A DNA stretch of 64,000 nt from Phycisphaerales bacterium (GCA_029260575.1 JAJDDB010000035.1:1-64000), one strand, 5' to 3'. Positions 25,219 through 34,155 are shown, counted from the first letter of the stretch. Made by a program: numbers and translations. Notes: generated from the letters alone by a model not told the origin.

Positions 25219-26079
25219 TCACTTCGCCTGCAGCACGTCATCGGGAATGCGCGCTGCCGGTTGTTCATTCGTATAAGTCGTGACGCGTTCCATGCACCGA
25301 ACAACTTCGGGCGTGTCCCAACCCGCCAGCAATCCGTGCAGCATGGCGACAAGCGTCGCAACCCTGCCGGTTGACGGCTGATCGCTCGTGCCAACAGCGC
25401 ATTGTGCAGCAGTGTGCAGTTCAATCGGTTGTTTCGCTTGCACAAACGCAACCATTGTCAGATCACCCTCGCGCAGCAGCGCAGTCGCAGCATCACGACG
25501 ATCGTCACCGCTGCCGGGCACAATCTGGCGGATCGATGCGTCATCCACGACTGCGACTTCCGCAACGCGCAGCATCGACAGCGCAATTCCGCGATTGTCA
25601 TCACAATCGGGGTCTGTGTTTGTGCAATCACACACACGAATCGCAGCTGTACACTCGCTGAGAAATCGATCATGTACCGAACGCGCCTGACCGTCACGAC
25701 ACCCAAGCAGGCCGAAGACTGCTGCATCTGCCTGTTGCGCCACATCTTCCAGATCGAAATCCCATTGCAGATTGTCGAATGCAGCCCGGGGGTCCAGCCG
25801 ACGCAGCTGCTCGCCGCCGAGCCTGCGAATCACCAGCCGGCCGGTCTTCAGGTCGGGATCTGATTGGATGTGTGCCGGGTCAATTTCATCAGCGGTGAGC
25901 ATCGTCAGCAATTCGTTGGCCGGGGGATCCTGTCCGATGCGCGAGATCGGGACGCCGATATGCCCAGCACGATGTGCCTGCAATGCGACATCCATCGCGA
26001 TGCCGCCGACGGAAACACCCTCCGGTGTCTCGACGAGCAGCGCTTCACCAATGCCGACAATTGATCGTTGACGTGTCAT
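25219..26079 (-). CDS. PfkB-family carbohydrate/nucleoside kinase with altered GAGD motif
   Basis: A 286-residue ribokinase-fold protein. The substrate-binding N-terminus is clear (GIGEALLVETPEG, then GGIAMDVALQAHRAGHIGVPISRIGQDP). The usual second signature D-T-x-G-A-G-D-x-F reads AVGTSDQPSTGRVATLVAML, so the catalytic Asp is kept but the anion-hole glycines are changed. The protein may have reduced or altered kinase activity. Substrate unknown. It stands alone, upstream of the candidate small RNA. Confidence 0.7.
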   Translation of the reverse strand: MTRQRSIVGIGEALLVETPEGVSVGGIAMDVALQAHRAGHIGVPISRIGQDPPANELLTMLTADEIDPAHIQSDPDLKTGRLVIRRLGGEQLRRLDPRAAFDNLQWDFDLEDVAQQADAAVFGLLGCRDGQARSVHDRFLSECTAAIRVCDCTNTDPDCDDNRGIALSMLRVAEVAVVDDASIRQIVPGSGDDRRDAATALLREGDLTMVAFVQAKQPIELHTAAQCAVGTSDQPSTGRVATLVAMLHGLLAGWDTPEVVRCMERVTTYTNEQPAARIPDDVLQAK

Positions 26080-26216
26080 GTACGGGTCATACTGTAGCGT
26101 CGGAACATGGTATCGTCAGCGGCGGCGAGAGTTGTCGCACACGCACCGATGCCATACTGTCACCTCCGAATGGTCGAACGATTCATATCCGCCTGATGAT
26201 CATGGAAGGACTCAGC

Positions 26217-26915
26217 GTGAACTTCACCGATGTTCTCTTGTCATGTGCATTATCGTTGGTATTGGCATCAGCAGCGCTCGGCGTTGCGCCAAAGGATATC
26301 GATTCGATGGTGCAACGCGCGCCACTGGACTATCGATTCGAACCCGCCGATGCACCGACAACATCGCTGCGACTGGCTGCGATGCAGGATGACACAAACA
26401 CTGGCGAGATGGATCTTGAACAGCGAGCCAAATTGCGCACGCTCTTCGGCGACAAGGGAACCAGCCGGCTCGATTTCCACGTCGGCTATGGCTTTGAAGT
26501 CAAGGACTCTGACAATGCGTTGGTACTGGCCGGTGCTGGGTACAGCTACTTCATTCGCAAGGACTTTGCGATTGTCTTGGAACTCAACGGCCTGTACATC
26601 GATCAGAACGGCCCCGAAGCGGTCGGCGTGAATCTGAATCTGCTGCTGCGGTATCACTTCATCAATGAAGGCGACTTCACGGTCTATCTTGACGGCGGCG
26701 CGGGTATCGTGTTCTTTGATGATGAAGTCCCCGCCGGCGCATCGGAATTCAACTTCACCCCGCAGCTTGGCGTCGGATTCACGTATGACATCGGTGATGA
26801 CAACCGCCTTATGGCGGGCGTGCGGTGGTATCACATCTCCAACGCCAACACCGACCCGGTCAACCCCGGCCGGGACCACGCATACTTCTATGCAGGGCTG
26901 AGCCTGCCGTTCTAA
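26217..26915 (+). CDS. PagL-like acyloxyacyl hydrolase, outer membrane
   Basis: A 232-residue protein with a signal peptide (MNFTDVLLSCALSLVLASAALG). After a linker of about 50 residues comes an eight-stranded barrel pattern ending in Phe (AGLSLPF). RWYHISNANTDPVNPGRDH, near residues 201-219, matches the PagL catalytic His-x-Ser and NPG region. PagL removes an acyl chain from lipid A. The start is GTG 26217, with GGAAGGA six bases upstream; the long upstream open frame overlapping the kinase is rejected. A Gram-negative-type outer membrane is therefore implied. Confidence 0.7.
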   Translation: MNFTDVLLSCALSLVLASAALGVAPKDIDSMVQRAPLDYRFEPADAPTTSLRLAAMQDDTNTGEMDLEQRAKLRTLFGDKGTSRLDFHVGYGFEVKDSDNALVLAGAGYSYFIRKDFAIVLELNGLYIDQNGPEAVGVNLNLLLRYHFINEGDFTVYLDGGAGIVFFDDEVPAGASEFNFTPQLGVGFTYDIGDDNRLMAGVRWYHISNANTDPVNPGRDHAYFYAGLSLPF

Positions 26916-27311
26916 GTATTGCGTGCTGAGACCTGATAACTGAAAGCGCAACACATCTGTGCGCGCCAGCTGCAACGAAAAAAGACAGCGCTGCGGCGCG
27001 CGCACGTCTCGCAGCGAGCACTTTTTCAGATGGTCAACCCCGCTGGCGCGTTTCAATCGACGGGTGCAACATCGTGGCGCGCGCTACGAGCGATATTTTG
27101 CGTGCTTGGGGCGAAAAACCAAGACAAACCGAACTCTTCCACCAGGGAAACGTTCTGCCAAAAACAACAATCGAGAACAATCTGCTGTTGATCTGAGACA
27201 ATCCGCGTGACCGTTTTGAACGTTGCGCGCGCCAGCGGCTGGGTTTTTGCGTGAACGTGCGTAATTGTGCAACGGCGCGATGTGTGTTGGAATGTTGTAC
27301 TGAAACGGCGT
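26916..27311. other. gene-free stretch with several inverted repeats
   Basis: About 400 bases between a rightward and a leftward gene, with composition unlike the flanking genes. It holds CGCTGCG...CGCAGCG near 26990-27020, CTTGG...CCAAG near 27105-27122 and a short CCAG/CTGG stem followed by TTTTT near 27232-27247. These might mark a structured plus-strand RNA. I see no convincing protein frame. I looked for tmRNA and RNase P signatures and did not find them. Confidence 0.4.
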
Positions 27312-28655
27312 TTACTCTGCGAGCATTTCTTCGATCAGGCGTTCATATTCTGCGCGCATTTCATCGTGCGCTGCGCCGGTGGCCGGGCCGGTGTAGCCGG
27401 TGTGGATGCTGCGAATCGCGCCGTCACCATCAATGAAGATCGTGGTGGGGAATGATCGAACTTTGTCGAGCACAGCGAGCGACTTCGTTGCCTTTTCCTT
27501 GTCGGACAGCCCCGCAAGCAGGAGCGGGAATTCGATGCCATGCGTGGTCTTGAAGATGCGCACTTGCCCGGCATCACGTTCGAAGTCGCCTGTGAGTTCA
27601 AACGCCAGGCCAAGAATAGTCAAACCGCGCTGCTGATACTTCTGATCAAGCTCGACCAGATATTTCGCAGCATCATGGCAGTTGGGACACCACGAACCAA
27701 AGACTTTGATGAGCATCGGTCGGTCCGGCTGCTTGAATTCCGCAACGGACCGCAACTTTCCGTTCATGTCTTTGAACACCATCTGTTCGAGATCAGCAGT
27801 GGCGTCATCTGCGCTCGCGCCCGCCCATGTTGTCTGCGTAAAAGCATTCGGCAACGCGGCATCAGCATCAGGATGCGCCGTCCACGTTTCACGCCAGGCA
27901 TCGCGAGACCAGAAATCGCCAGCCAGCGTGCCGTCTTTTTGCACGCGAGCCTTAAACAGGAATGCGTGAGCACCATCAAAGACAGACAGGAATAACTGAT
28001 CCTTTTCGAGACGACCGGCCAGGTAGCGATAGTCGCCGGTTGTTGTCATGAACGTGCCATGCGCAATCCCCGTTGCGTTTTCTGTTTCATCGGGCTGCGC
28101 GCCGTGTACAACAAACACACCAACCGCAGGGTCGTCACTGCTTTCAAAATCCACCGTCCAACGTTGTTCACGAAAGGCCTTGAGATGCTCATTCTCGCCA
28201 GCCGATGCTGCGTCATCGTGGGCATTTGAGAGCAACCAATCCTGCGAGCGCGCATGAAACGCCATCTTCGTGATGGCCCCACTACTTCCGGTTTTCGTCC
28301 ATGCGCCTTGCAGACCCGATTGACTTGCTGTGAATGCTGCGGAAATTTCGGAATCGTAATGATTGAAACGCAGTAGAAGCATTTCGCCATCAGCACACAC
28401 AGTGGGAATCGCTATGCGCTCTTCACCGTTGTGAATCCATGCGCGATCGGGCTCGCCGTCCACATCAAGCTGTGTTTCGAGGACGAACCGAAGCTGCCCT
28501 CCAGGTGAATCCAGCCAAGCCCTCCAGAATGTGGATCCAGCATCCGGTTGATTGTGCTGCTGTTGTGCATCTGCACACGCGGTTGTAGCGGAGATCAACA
28601 TGGCAATGAGTGTAACAACGAGACAACGGCCAAAATGTGTATGAGAGCATCGCAT
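27312..28655 (-). CDS. TlpA-like thiol-disulfide redoxin with N-terminal extension
   Basis: A 447-residue exported protein with a signal sequence (HFGRCLVVTLIAMLISATTACA). Residues about 35-280 form an uncharacterised beta-rich domain. The C-terminal third is a TlpA/AhpC-TSA thioredoxin fold, with GSWCPNCHDAAKYLVEL (CxxC), FELTGDFERD and SFPTTIFIDGDGAIRSIHTGYTG. It probably reduces disulfides in the periplasm, for example for cytochrome maturation. The start is chosen at the Met next to the signal sequence; an upstream Met exists and no clear ribosome site settles it. Confidence 0.75.
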   Translation of the reverse strand: MRCSHTHFGRCLVVTLIAMLISATTACADAQQQHNQPDAGSTFWRAWLDSPGGQLRFVLETQLDVDGEPDRAWIHNGEERIAIPTVCADGEMLLLRFNHYDSEISAAFTASQSGLQGAWTKTGSSGAITKMAFHARSQDWLLSNAHDDAASAGENEHLKAFREQRWTVDFESSDDPAVGVFVVHGAQPDETENATGIAHGTFMTTTGDYRYLAGRLEKDQLFLSVFDGAHAFLFKARVQKDGTLAGDFWSRDAWRETWTAHPDADAALPNAFTQTTWAGASADDATADLEQMVFKDMNGKLRSVAEFKQPDRPMLIKVFGSWCPNCHDAAKYLVELDQKYQQRGLTILGLAFELTGDFERDAGQVRIFKTTHGIEFPLLLAGLSDKEKATKSLAVLDKVRSFPTTIFIDGDGAIRSIHTGYTGPATGAAHDEMRAEYERLIEEMLAE

Positions 28656-28763
28656 GGCAGGAGTATAGCTAGAGACCTTTGAGATCATTGCACACATACA
28701 TAGGCGACTGAAGTCGCCGATCCGCCAGACGCGGTACGCCGCGGTGCATCAACATGTGCGCGG

Positions 28764-30017
28764 TTATTCGAATTTTCCGAAGCACAGGCTGACATTGTGG
28801 CCGCCGAAGCCGAAGCTGTTGTTGAGCGCCGCTTTGATCGGGCGCTGCTGCGGCTGATTGGCGACAAAGTCCAGGTCAAAGCCTTCATCGGGATTGTCGA
28901 GATTAATCGTCGGCGGAAGTACGCCATGATGCACAGCAAGCACGGTCGCCAGCGATTCAATGCCGCCGGCTGCACCGAGGGTATGGCCGGTCATGCTCTT
29001 GGTGGAACTCATCGCAAGTTTCGTTGCGTGGTCGCCGAACAATTGCTTGACAGCGGTGACTTCTGCTGCATCGCCGAGCGGCGTGGAGGTGCCGTGAGCG
29101 TTGATGTAGCCGATGTCCTGTGTGTTCATGCTCGCATCACGAAGCGCCGCTTCCATTGCCTTTTGCGCGCCGCCACCTGCGGGGTCAGGTGCTGCGATGT
29201 GCTGAGCATCGCACGAACTTCCAAAGCCGAGAATTTCGCCGAAGATTTGCGCGCCGCGGGCCCTGGCCTGTTCGAGTTCTTCGAGCACGACCACGGCTGC
29301 GCCTTCTGCGAGGACGAAACCATCACGATCGCGATCGAACGGCCGGGATGCTTTTTCGGGTTCATCGTTGCGCGTGGAAAGTGCTTTCATCGCAGCGAAC
29401 GATGCAATACACAGCGGTGTGACAGCGGCTTCAGCGCCGCCTGCGAACATCAGATCCGCATCGCCGCGCTGAATCATGTGAAACGCATGACCAAGCGCGT
29501 GGGCACCAGTCGCACATGCGGTTGCCGTTGCAGAATTCGCGCCGCGCAGGTCGTACTTGATGGACACATTGCCTGCTGCTGCGTTGACCATCAGTTTGGG
29601 CACAGTGAACGGGCTCATTTTGCGCGGCCCGCGATTGTGCAACGTGTGGTGGCCTTCCTCAATGGTGCTGATCCCGCCGATACCCGAACCGATGACGACC
29701 CCCCGCCGATACGGATCACCTGTTGTGAAATCGACACCGCAATGTTCCGCCGCTTCGATTGCGGCATACAGCCCCATCGCACAGAATCGATCCATGCGTT
29801 TGGTTTCACGGTGATCGATGCGCGAGGCGGGATTGAAGTCGGGTATTTCGCCGGCGATAGTGGCGGCCCACTGCTCGTCCTGCTCGAAAACGGTAATGGT
29901 CTTGATACCGGAGCGCCCTGCAAGCAGCGCATCCCACAGGGCCGCGCCGCTGCACCCTATGTTGGTGACGGCACCGTAGCCGGTCACAACCACACGACGG
30001 TTCTGTGTATTATTCAT
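28764..30017 (-). CDS. fabF: beta-ketoacyl-ACP synthase II FabF
   Basis: A 417-residue condensing enzyme that elongates acyl-ACP with malonyl-ACP. The active-site Cys168 lies in ATATACATGAHA. The histidines lie in INAHGTSTPLGD and MTGHTLGAAGG, and FGFGGHN sits at the C-terminus, so the Cys-His-His triad is complete. The length is typical. It lies 96 bases after acpP, in the usual order. No strong ribosome site is visible. Confidence 0.95.
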   Translation of the reverse strand: MNNTQNRRVVVTGYGAVTNIGCSGAALWDALLAGRSGIKTITVFEQDEQWAATIAGEIPDFNPASRIDHRETKRMDRFCAMGLYAAIEAAEHCGVDFTTGDPYRRGVVIGSGIGGISTIEEGHHTLHNRGPRKMSPFTVPKLMVNAAAGNVSIKYDLRGANSATATACATGAHALGHAFHMIQRGDADLMFAGGAEAAVTPLCIASFAAMKALSTRNDEPEKASRPFDRDRDGFVLAEGAAVVVLEELEQARARGAQIFGEILGFGSSCDAQHIAAPDPAGGGAQKAMEAALRDASMNTQDIGYINAHGTSTPLGDAAEVTAVKQLFGDHATKLAMSSTKSMTGHTLGAAGGIESLATVLAVHHGVLPPTINLDNPDEGFDLDFVANQPQQRPIKAALNNSFGFGGHNVSLCFGKFE

Positions 30018-30113
30018 GGGTCAAAAGAAGACATGCTGCGCCGTAGGACGGCGCGAGGTGCCGAACAATCGCACTCGTGACGAACGCTGCGAGCACACCG
30101 CACGGCAGCGTCA

Positions 30114-30365
30114 TCACTTGTCTGCGTGCTTGGCGATGTAATCGATTGCCTGGCCGACCGTCTGAATCTTTTCGGCCTCTTCGTCGGGTATGGACGTTTC
30201 GAATTCGTCTTCGAATTCCATAACCAGCTCGACGGTGTCGAGGCTGTCAGCATTCAGGTCGTTGGCGAAGCTCGTGTCACGAGAAATCTCAGACTTGTCC
30301 ACGCCCATCTGCTCGGCCACGATGTCAATGACCTTGGTTTCGATCTCGGCTTGCGTCACGCTCAT
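30114..30365 (-). CDS. acpP: acyl carrier protein AcpP
   Basis: An 83-residue acidic four-helix carrier. The phosphopantetheine serine is Ser41 in [18 protein letters not shown], the canonical AcpP sequence. A GAGGAGAC ribosome site lies just before the ATG. It shuttles acyl chains among the Fab enzymes encoded alongside. The 265-base gap to fabG may hold a separate promoter, which would allow higher acpP expression. Confidence 0.95.
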   Translation of the reverse strand: MSVTQAEIETKVIDIVAEQMGVDKSEISRDTSFANDLNADSLDTVELVMEFEDEFETSIPDEEAEKIQTVGQAIDYIAKHADK

Positions 30366-30538
30366 GTCTCCTCGAGACCTCCAAAGTTAGATCGGTTCGA
30401 ATTCAAAGGTCCACTATACCCCCACCGGTCCGTCTGGTGCAATTCACCCGACAGACCTCGGGGTGTTCACTCATTATTTGGGTGGCGTCGACGTCGATTT
30501 CGCCGTCGCCACACTGCTCAAACTGGTTCAGAACGGGT

Positions 30539-31273
30539 TCAACAGGTCAGCCCGCCGTCCACCACCATAACCTGGCCGGTGTAGTAGCCGGCACCATCGG
30601 AAGTAACGTAGGCCACTGCATGGGCAATTTCTTCCGGTTCAGCCAAACGGCGGACCGGAAGCTGCTTGGAAACTTCATCCTTCATTTGCTGGGGCAGTTG
30701 CTCGATCATGGCGGTCTGCACAAATCCCGGCGCGATCACATTCGCAGTGATGCCCTTGCTGCCCAGCTCCTTGGCCAGCGTCTTGGTCATGCCGCTCAGA
30801 CCGGCCTTGGCTGCGGCATAATTTGCCTGCCCGCTGTTGCCTACGATGCCGGTCACGGAACCGATATTGACCATACGACCGAATCGCCCGCGCATCATCG
30901 GGCGAGCTGCTGCCCTGCAGGCAACGAATGCCGACCGCAGGTTTGTGGTAATGACATCGTCAAAGTCAGCATCACTCATCCGAAGGATCAGTCCATCGCG
31001 CGTGACGCCTGCATTGTTGACGAGAATGTCCAGCCGGCCGTGTGTGGACGCCACTTCTTCAATGAGCCCGGAGAGTGCTTCGCTGTCAGAAACATCACAC
31101 GGCCGAGTCTCCGCAGCGCCGCCGGCATCAGTAATTGCAGCACGCACTTCTTCGAGTGACTCCGCGGAACGACTGACCAGAACGACAAGACGACCGTCAT
31201 CGGCAAGGCGCTCTACGATCGCGCGGCCGATGCCTCGACTGGCCCCGGTCACTATGGCTACACGCTGCTCGAT
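30539..31273 (-). CDS. fabG: 3-oxoacyl-ACP reductase FabG with probable AUC start
   Basis: A short-chain dehydrogenase: TGASRGIGRAI binds NADP, NNAGVTRDG is present, and the Ser...Tyr-Ala-Ala-Ala-Lys catalytic set is complete. The first canonical start in frame is GTG at 31252, inside the TGxxxGIG loop strand, which would remove the first beta-strand. A stop lies at 31292-31294, and between the two there is no ATG, GTG or TTG. ATC at 31273 gives MEQRVAIVTGASRG, a standard FabG N-terminus of 244 residues, with AAAGGGG six bases upstream. A CTG at 31279 and an ATC at 31276 are alternatives. Confidence 0.85.
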   Translation of the reverse strand: MEQRVAIVTGASRGIGRAIVERLADDGRLVVLVSRSAESLEEVRAAITDAGGAAETRPCDVSDSEALSGLIEEVASTHGRLDILVNNAGVTRDGLILRMSDADFDDVITTNLRSAFVACRAAARPMMRGRFGRMVNIGSVTGIVGNSGQANYAAAKAGLSGMTKTLAKELGSKGITANVIAPGFVQTAMIEQLPQQMKDEVSKQLPVRRLAEPEEIAHAVAYVTSDGAGYYTGQVMVVDGGLTC

Positions 31274-31299
31274 GATCAGCCCCTTTGGTAGTCAGACAT

Positions 31300-31337
31300 G
31301 TGACAAAAGAAAACGCCCACACCAAATGGTGTGGGCG
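31300..31337 (-). terminator. intrinsic terminator between the lipoprotein gene and fabG
   Basis: A perfect inverted repeat, CGCCCACACCA/TGGTGTGGGCG (31314-31337), is followed on the minus strand by TTTTCTTTTG. It lies 33 bases after the lipoprotein gene and only about 40 bases before the fabG start. It may end the upstream transcript completely, or act as an attenuator that lowers fabG, acpP and fabF expression. Confidence 0.8.
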
Positions 31338-31370
31338 CGAATTGTACACGTATTGATGTGTCTGCCAAGA

Positions 31371-32186
31371 TCAACCCGGTCCGGGAGGCTTGCGCGGGGT
31401 CTTGGGGATCGGACGGCGCTTCTTGCCGCCACCGCCGGGTGACATCGGTCCTCCGCCCGGGTTTGCTGGGCCTTTCGAAGCTGAACTCTTGGATTCATCA
31501 TTGCCGCGAGCGATGTTCTGTTTCTCGAATTCGAGCTTTTCATCGAGGCGGTTCGCGATATCGTTCATTTCCATATCGTTGTAGGCAAACCACGCAGCGA
31601 TGAGTTGCTCGCCCGTCCCGCTGATCTTGTCAAGAATGTCTGATGGCCCGGGTACGGCTTCAAAAACGTATCCATCTCGATCAGACTCAAAAGCCCACAT
31701 CTGCGGCTGAAGATCAAACCCAACAGTGTAAATCGCCAGCACTACATCTTCGTTGAAATTCGGATCCTTGCCTGTATACAGCTCGACGGAGTAAATGTCG
31801 TTCGTCGCTTTTTCCCACTGCCCTGACGCAACCAGCGCTTCAAGCTGTTCGCGATCGGTCATCGGCAACATATCCGAAACAGTCTTCTGTTCACCGCGCA
31901 CCATGCCATCAAAGAACGTCAACAGCGCGATGCGGTCTTCGGTGTTGTCTGGCGCCTGATCTTCGGAAATACTGACGCGCTCGTCGATTCCCAGTTGCAC
32001 CATCAGGTCAGCAATCGATGTGACCTTTGGTTTGACCGGCGGTGGCGGCGGCGGCGGAGTCGTGTTGCGAACGACAGGCTCGGCCGACTCTTCTTCACCG
32101 CAGCCGACGACTGCGAAAAGAACGCAACCCGCAACCGCGCCAAGTGTCAGTGATTGTGCGATTTTCGAAAACTTACGGTTGATCAT
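31371..32186 (-). CDS. unknown lipoprotein gene inside the fatty-acid cluster
   Basis: A 271-residue protein with a lipoprotein signal (LFAVVGC, Cys about 29), a run of prolines (PPPPPPP, about 44-50), an alpha/beta middle region and a basic Pro/Gly-rich tail (GGGKKRRPIPKTPRKPPGPG). It overlaps fabD by 14 bases, which implies translational coupling, yet it encodes no fatty-acid enzyme. I do not recognise the family. It may be an envelope protein tuned to lipid synthesis, though this is inferred only from position. A terminator follows. Confidence 0.65.
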   Translation of the reverse strand: MINRKFSKIAQSLTLGAVAGCVLFAVVGCGEEESAEPVVRNTTPPPPPPPVKPKVTSIADLMVQLGIDERVSISEDQAPDNTEDRIALLTFFDGMVRGEQKTVSDMLPMTDREQLEALVASGQWEKATNDIYSVELYTGKDPNFNEDVVLAIYTVGFDLQPQMWAFESDRDGYVFEAVPGPSDILDKISGTGEQLIAAWFAYNDMEMNDIANRLDEKLEFEKQNIARGNDESKSSASKGPANPGGGPMSPGGGGKKRRPIPKTPRKPPGPG

Positions 32187-33114
32187 GACTGGTCACCTTA
32201 ATGTCTCGATCGATTCGTTTCATGAGTCCCCGAAGTGTCGTCTTCGGAGAAACCTCGATCCATTGTAGGGAATCCCCACCGCCGATCGACTGTTTCATAT
32301 CCAGACACTGCTGGTGCCAGCGGACCGGCGAGACAATCTGTTGGACCAATCGGCCCGCTAGGAGTTCCAGATTCCCGGAATCGTGGCGTTTCCCGGTTAC
32401 ATTGGACCAGACGGGCGTTTTCGGGCTCTGCAAGGCTGTTTCCGCCAGTACCTCTGCCATCTGATCAGCGGCAGACTGCATGAGCGGGCTGTGGAAGGCC
32501 CCAGCCACAGCCAGCGGCGTGGCCTTGAAACCCGCGCCATCAGCCGCTGGGACCGCCCGCAGGCAGGCATCCGCCGACCCACTGATCACGACCTGCATCG
32601 AGGAGTTGTAGTTGGCGGGTACGAGTTCACCATCGCCGCGGACTGCATCACACAACTGCACAACAGCGTCCTCGGTGACATCGCCACTGAGTGCGACCAT
32701 GCTGCCCTGGCTTGCCTCCGCTGCTGCCTGCATCAACGCGCCGCGTGCTGCGACGAGTTTCAAACCATCTGCAAACGAGAACACACCAGCCAGATGCAGC
32801 GCGGTGTATTCGCCGAGTGAAAGCCCTGCCGTTGCAGCGAGGTCCATTGCACCATCGCGCTGCTCCAGCGCGCGGAAGCATGCAACCGATGTTGTATAGA
32901 TCGCCGGCTGAGAAATATTCGTCTTATCCAGCTGTTCCTGCGGACCGTTGAAACACAATCCACTGAGCGGCCCGCCCAGTGCGTCGCCGAGCACTGCATC
33001 AGCTTCATCAAAAATTGCTTTGGCAGCGGAAAACTGTGCAGCCCAGTCTTTTCCCATGCCAGCGTATTGCGCGCCTTGGCCGGGACACAACACAACGGTC
33101 TGCGCCTCACTCAT
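32173..33114 (-). CDS. fabD: malonyl-CoA:ACP transacylase FabD
   Basis: A 313-residue acyltransferase that loads malonate onto ACP. CPGQGAQYAGMG lies near the start. The catalytic Ser99 sits in AGLSLGEY, where the family's usual GHSxG has Leu in place of His, and the catalytic His208 is in AGAFHSPLM. The start MSEAQTVVLCPGQ is preferred over a Met five codons earlier. It lies between fabH and the lipoprotein gene. Confidence 0.92.
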   Translation of the reverse strand: MSEAQTVVLCPGQGAQYAGMGKDWAAQFSAAKAIFDEADAVLGDALGGPLSGLCFNGPQEQLDKTNISQPAIYTTSVACFRALEQRDGAMDLAATAGLSLGEYTALHLAGVFSFADGLKLVAARGALMQAAAEASQGSMVALSGDVTEDAVVQLCDAVRGDGELVPANYNSSMQVVISGSADACLRAVPAADGAGFKATPLAVAGAFHSPLMQSAADQMAEVLAETALQSPKTPVWSNVTGKRHDSGNLELLAGRLVQQIVSPVRWHQQCLDMKQSIGGGDSLQWIEVSPKTTLRGLMKRIDRDIKVTSHDQP

Positions 33115-33144
33115 GCGTTGCTCCTGCATGCGGAGTTTCGTCGT

Positions 33145-34155
33145 TCACAATTGCCAGAGACTGGACGCCCACGTCAACCCACCGCCAAACGCGACGAGCA
33201 CGATAAGGTCGCCGCGTTTGATTTTGCCCGCCTGCCAGACCTGATCAAAGCACAGGCCGACAGAGCCGGCGGAGCAGTTGCCGAACTTGTCGATGTTGAC
33301 ATGCACCTTTTCATCGGGCAGGCCGAGCTTTTCCTTTGCCGATTCGATGATGCGCATGTTCGACTGGTGGCAGACAAACTGCGCCACATCATCGATCGTC
33401 AGGTTGTTCTTCTCCAGCGCATCGCGAATCACATCCCGGAATTTCGTGACTGCGAATTTGTAGACTTCGCGACCTTGCATGCGCAGATTCCCCATGCGCA
33501 CCGGATTGTTTTCATCACCGGCCGGCACTTCCTGATCACGCCTTGGAATGTACAGCGACGGCCACATTGAACCATCAGATTGCAGCGTCTGGTACCGGCA
33601 TCCGACTGTCGGATCATCATCGCGCACCATCACGACGGAGCCCGCAGAATCGCCAAAGAGAATGCTCACGGTCCGTTCTTCGTAATCAACGATCGTACTG
33701 AGGGTGTCGCAGCCGATGACGCCGATGGATTTGTAACGCCCACTGCGGATCATCGAATCTGCAACATTCACTGCGTAGACGAATCCGCTGCATGCTGCAA
33801 CCAGGTCAAACGCGCCGGCGGGTGCTGCGCCCACAGCATCTGCAACGCGGCACGCAGTCGACGGGCACGTCATCTCGGCTGTGACTGTCGCAAGAATAAT
33901 CAGGTCCAGATCCGAACCGGTCATACCTGCGTTGTCGAGTGCCTTATTCAGTGCATCGCGCGACAGCGTAAATGTTCCCTCGGTTTGGGGATTGACGATG
34001 CGGCGTTCGTGAATGCCGGTGCGCTGAACGATCCAGTCATTACTGGTGTCGACCATCTTCTCAAGATCGAAATTGCTCAGCACGCGCTCGGGATACGCAG
34101 ACCCGCTTCCAACGATGCGCACTCCACAGGCGCCTGGAATCGTGGTGGCGGTCAT
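33145..34155 (-). CDS. fabH: beta-ketoacyl-ACP synthase III FabH
   Basis: A 336-residue enzyme that starts fatty-acid synthesis from an acyl-CoA and malonyl-ACP. The catalytic triad is complete: Cys122 in VAACSGFVYAV, His263 in FVCHQSNMRII, and Asn293 in DKFGNCSAGS. The ATG overlaps the plsX stop by four bases, so plsX, fabH and fabD are probably co-transcribed. Confidence 0.95.
   Translation of the reverse strand: MTATTIPGACGVRIVGSGSAYPERVLSNFDLEKMVDTSNDWIVQRTGIHERRIVNPQTEGTFTLSRDALNKALDNAGMTGSDLDLIILATVTAEMTCPSTACRVADAVGAAPAGAFDLVAACSGFVYAVNVADSMIRSGRYKSIGVIGCDTLSTIVDYEERTVSILFGDSAGSVVMVRDDDPTVGCRYQTLQSDGSMWPSLYIPRRDQEVPAGDENNPVRMGNLRMQGREVYKFAVTKFRDVIRDALEKNNLTIDDVAQFVCHQSNMRIIESAKEKLGLPDEKVHVNIDKFGNCSAGSVGLCFDQVWQAGKIKRGDLIVLVAFGGGLTWASSLWQL

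Noticed and set aside
27045-27075. TCGACGGG resembling the 5' region of tmRNA
   Set aside because: There is no matching 3' TTCGA...CCA end, no tag-coding frame with the expected Ala-rich peptide, and the base pairing between ends is missing.
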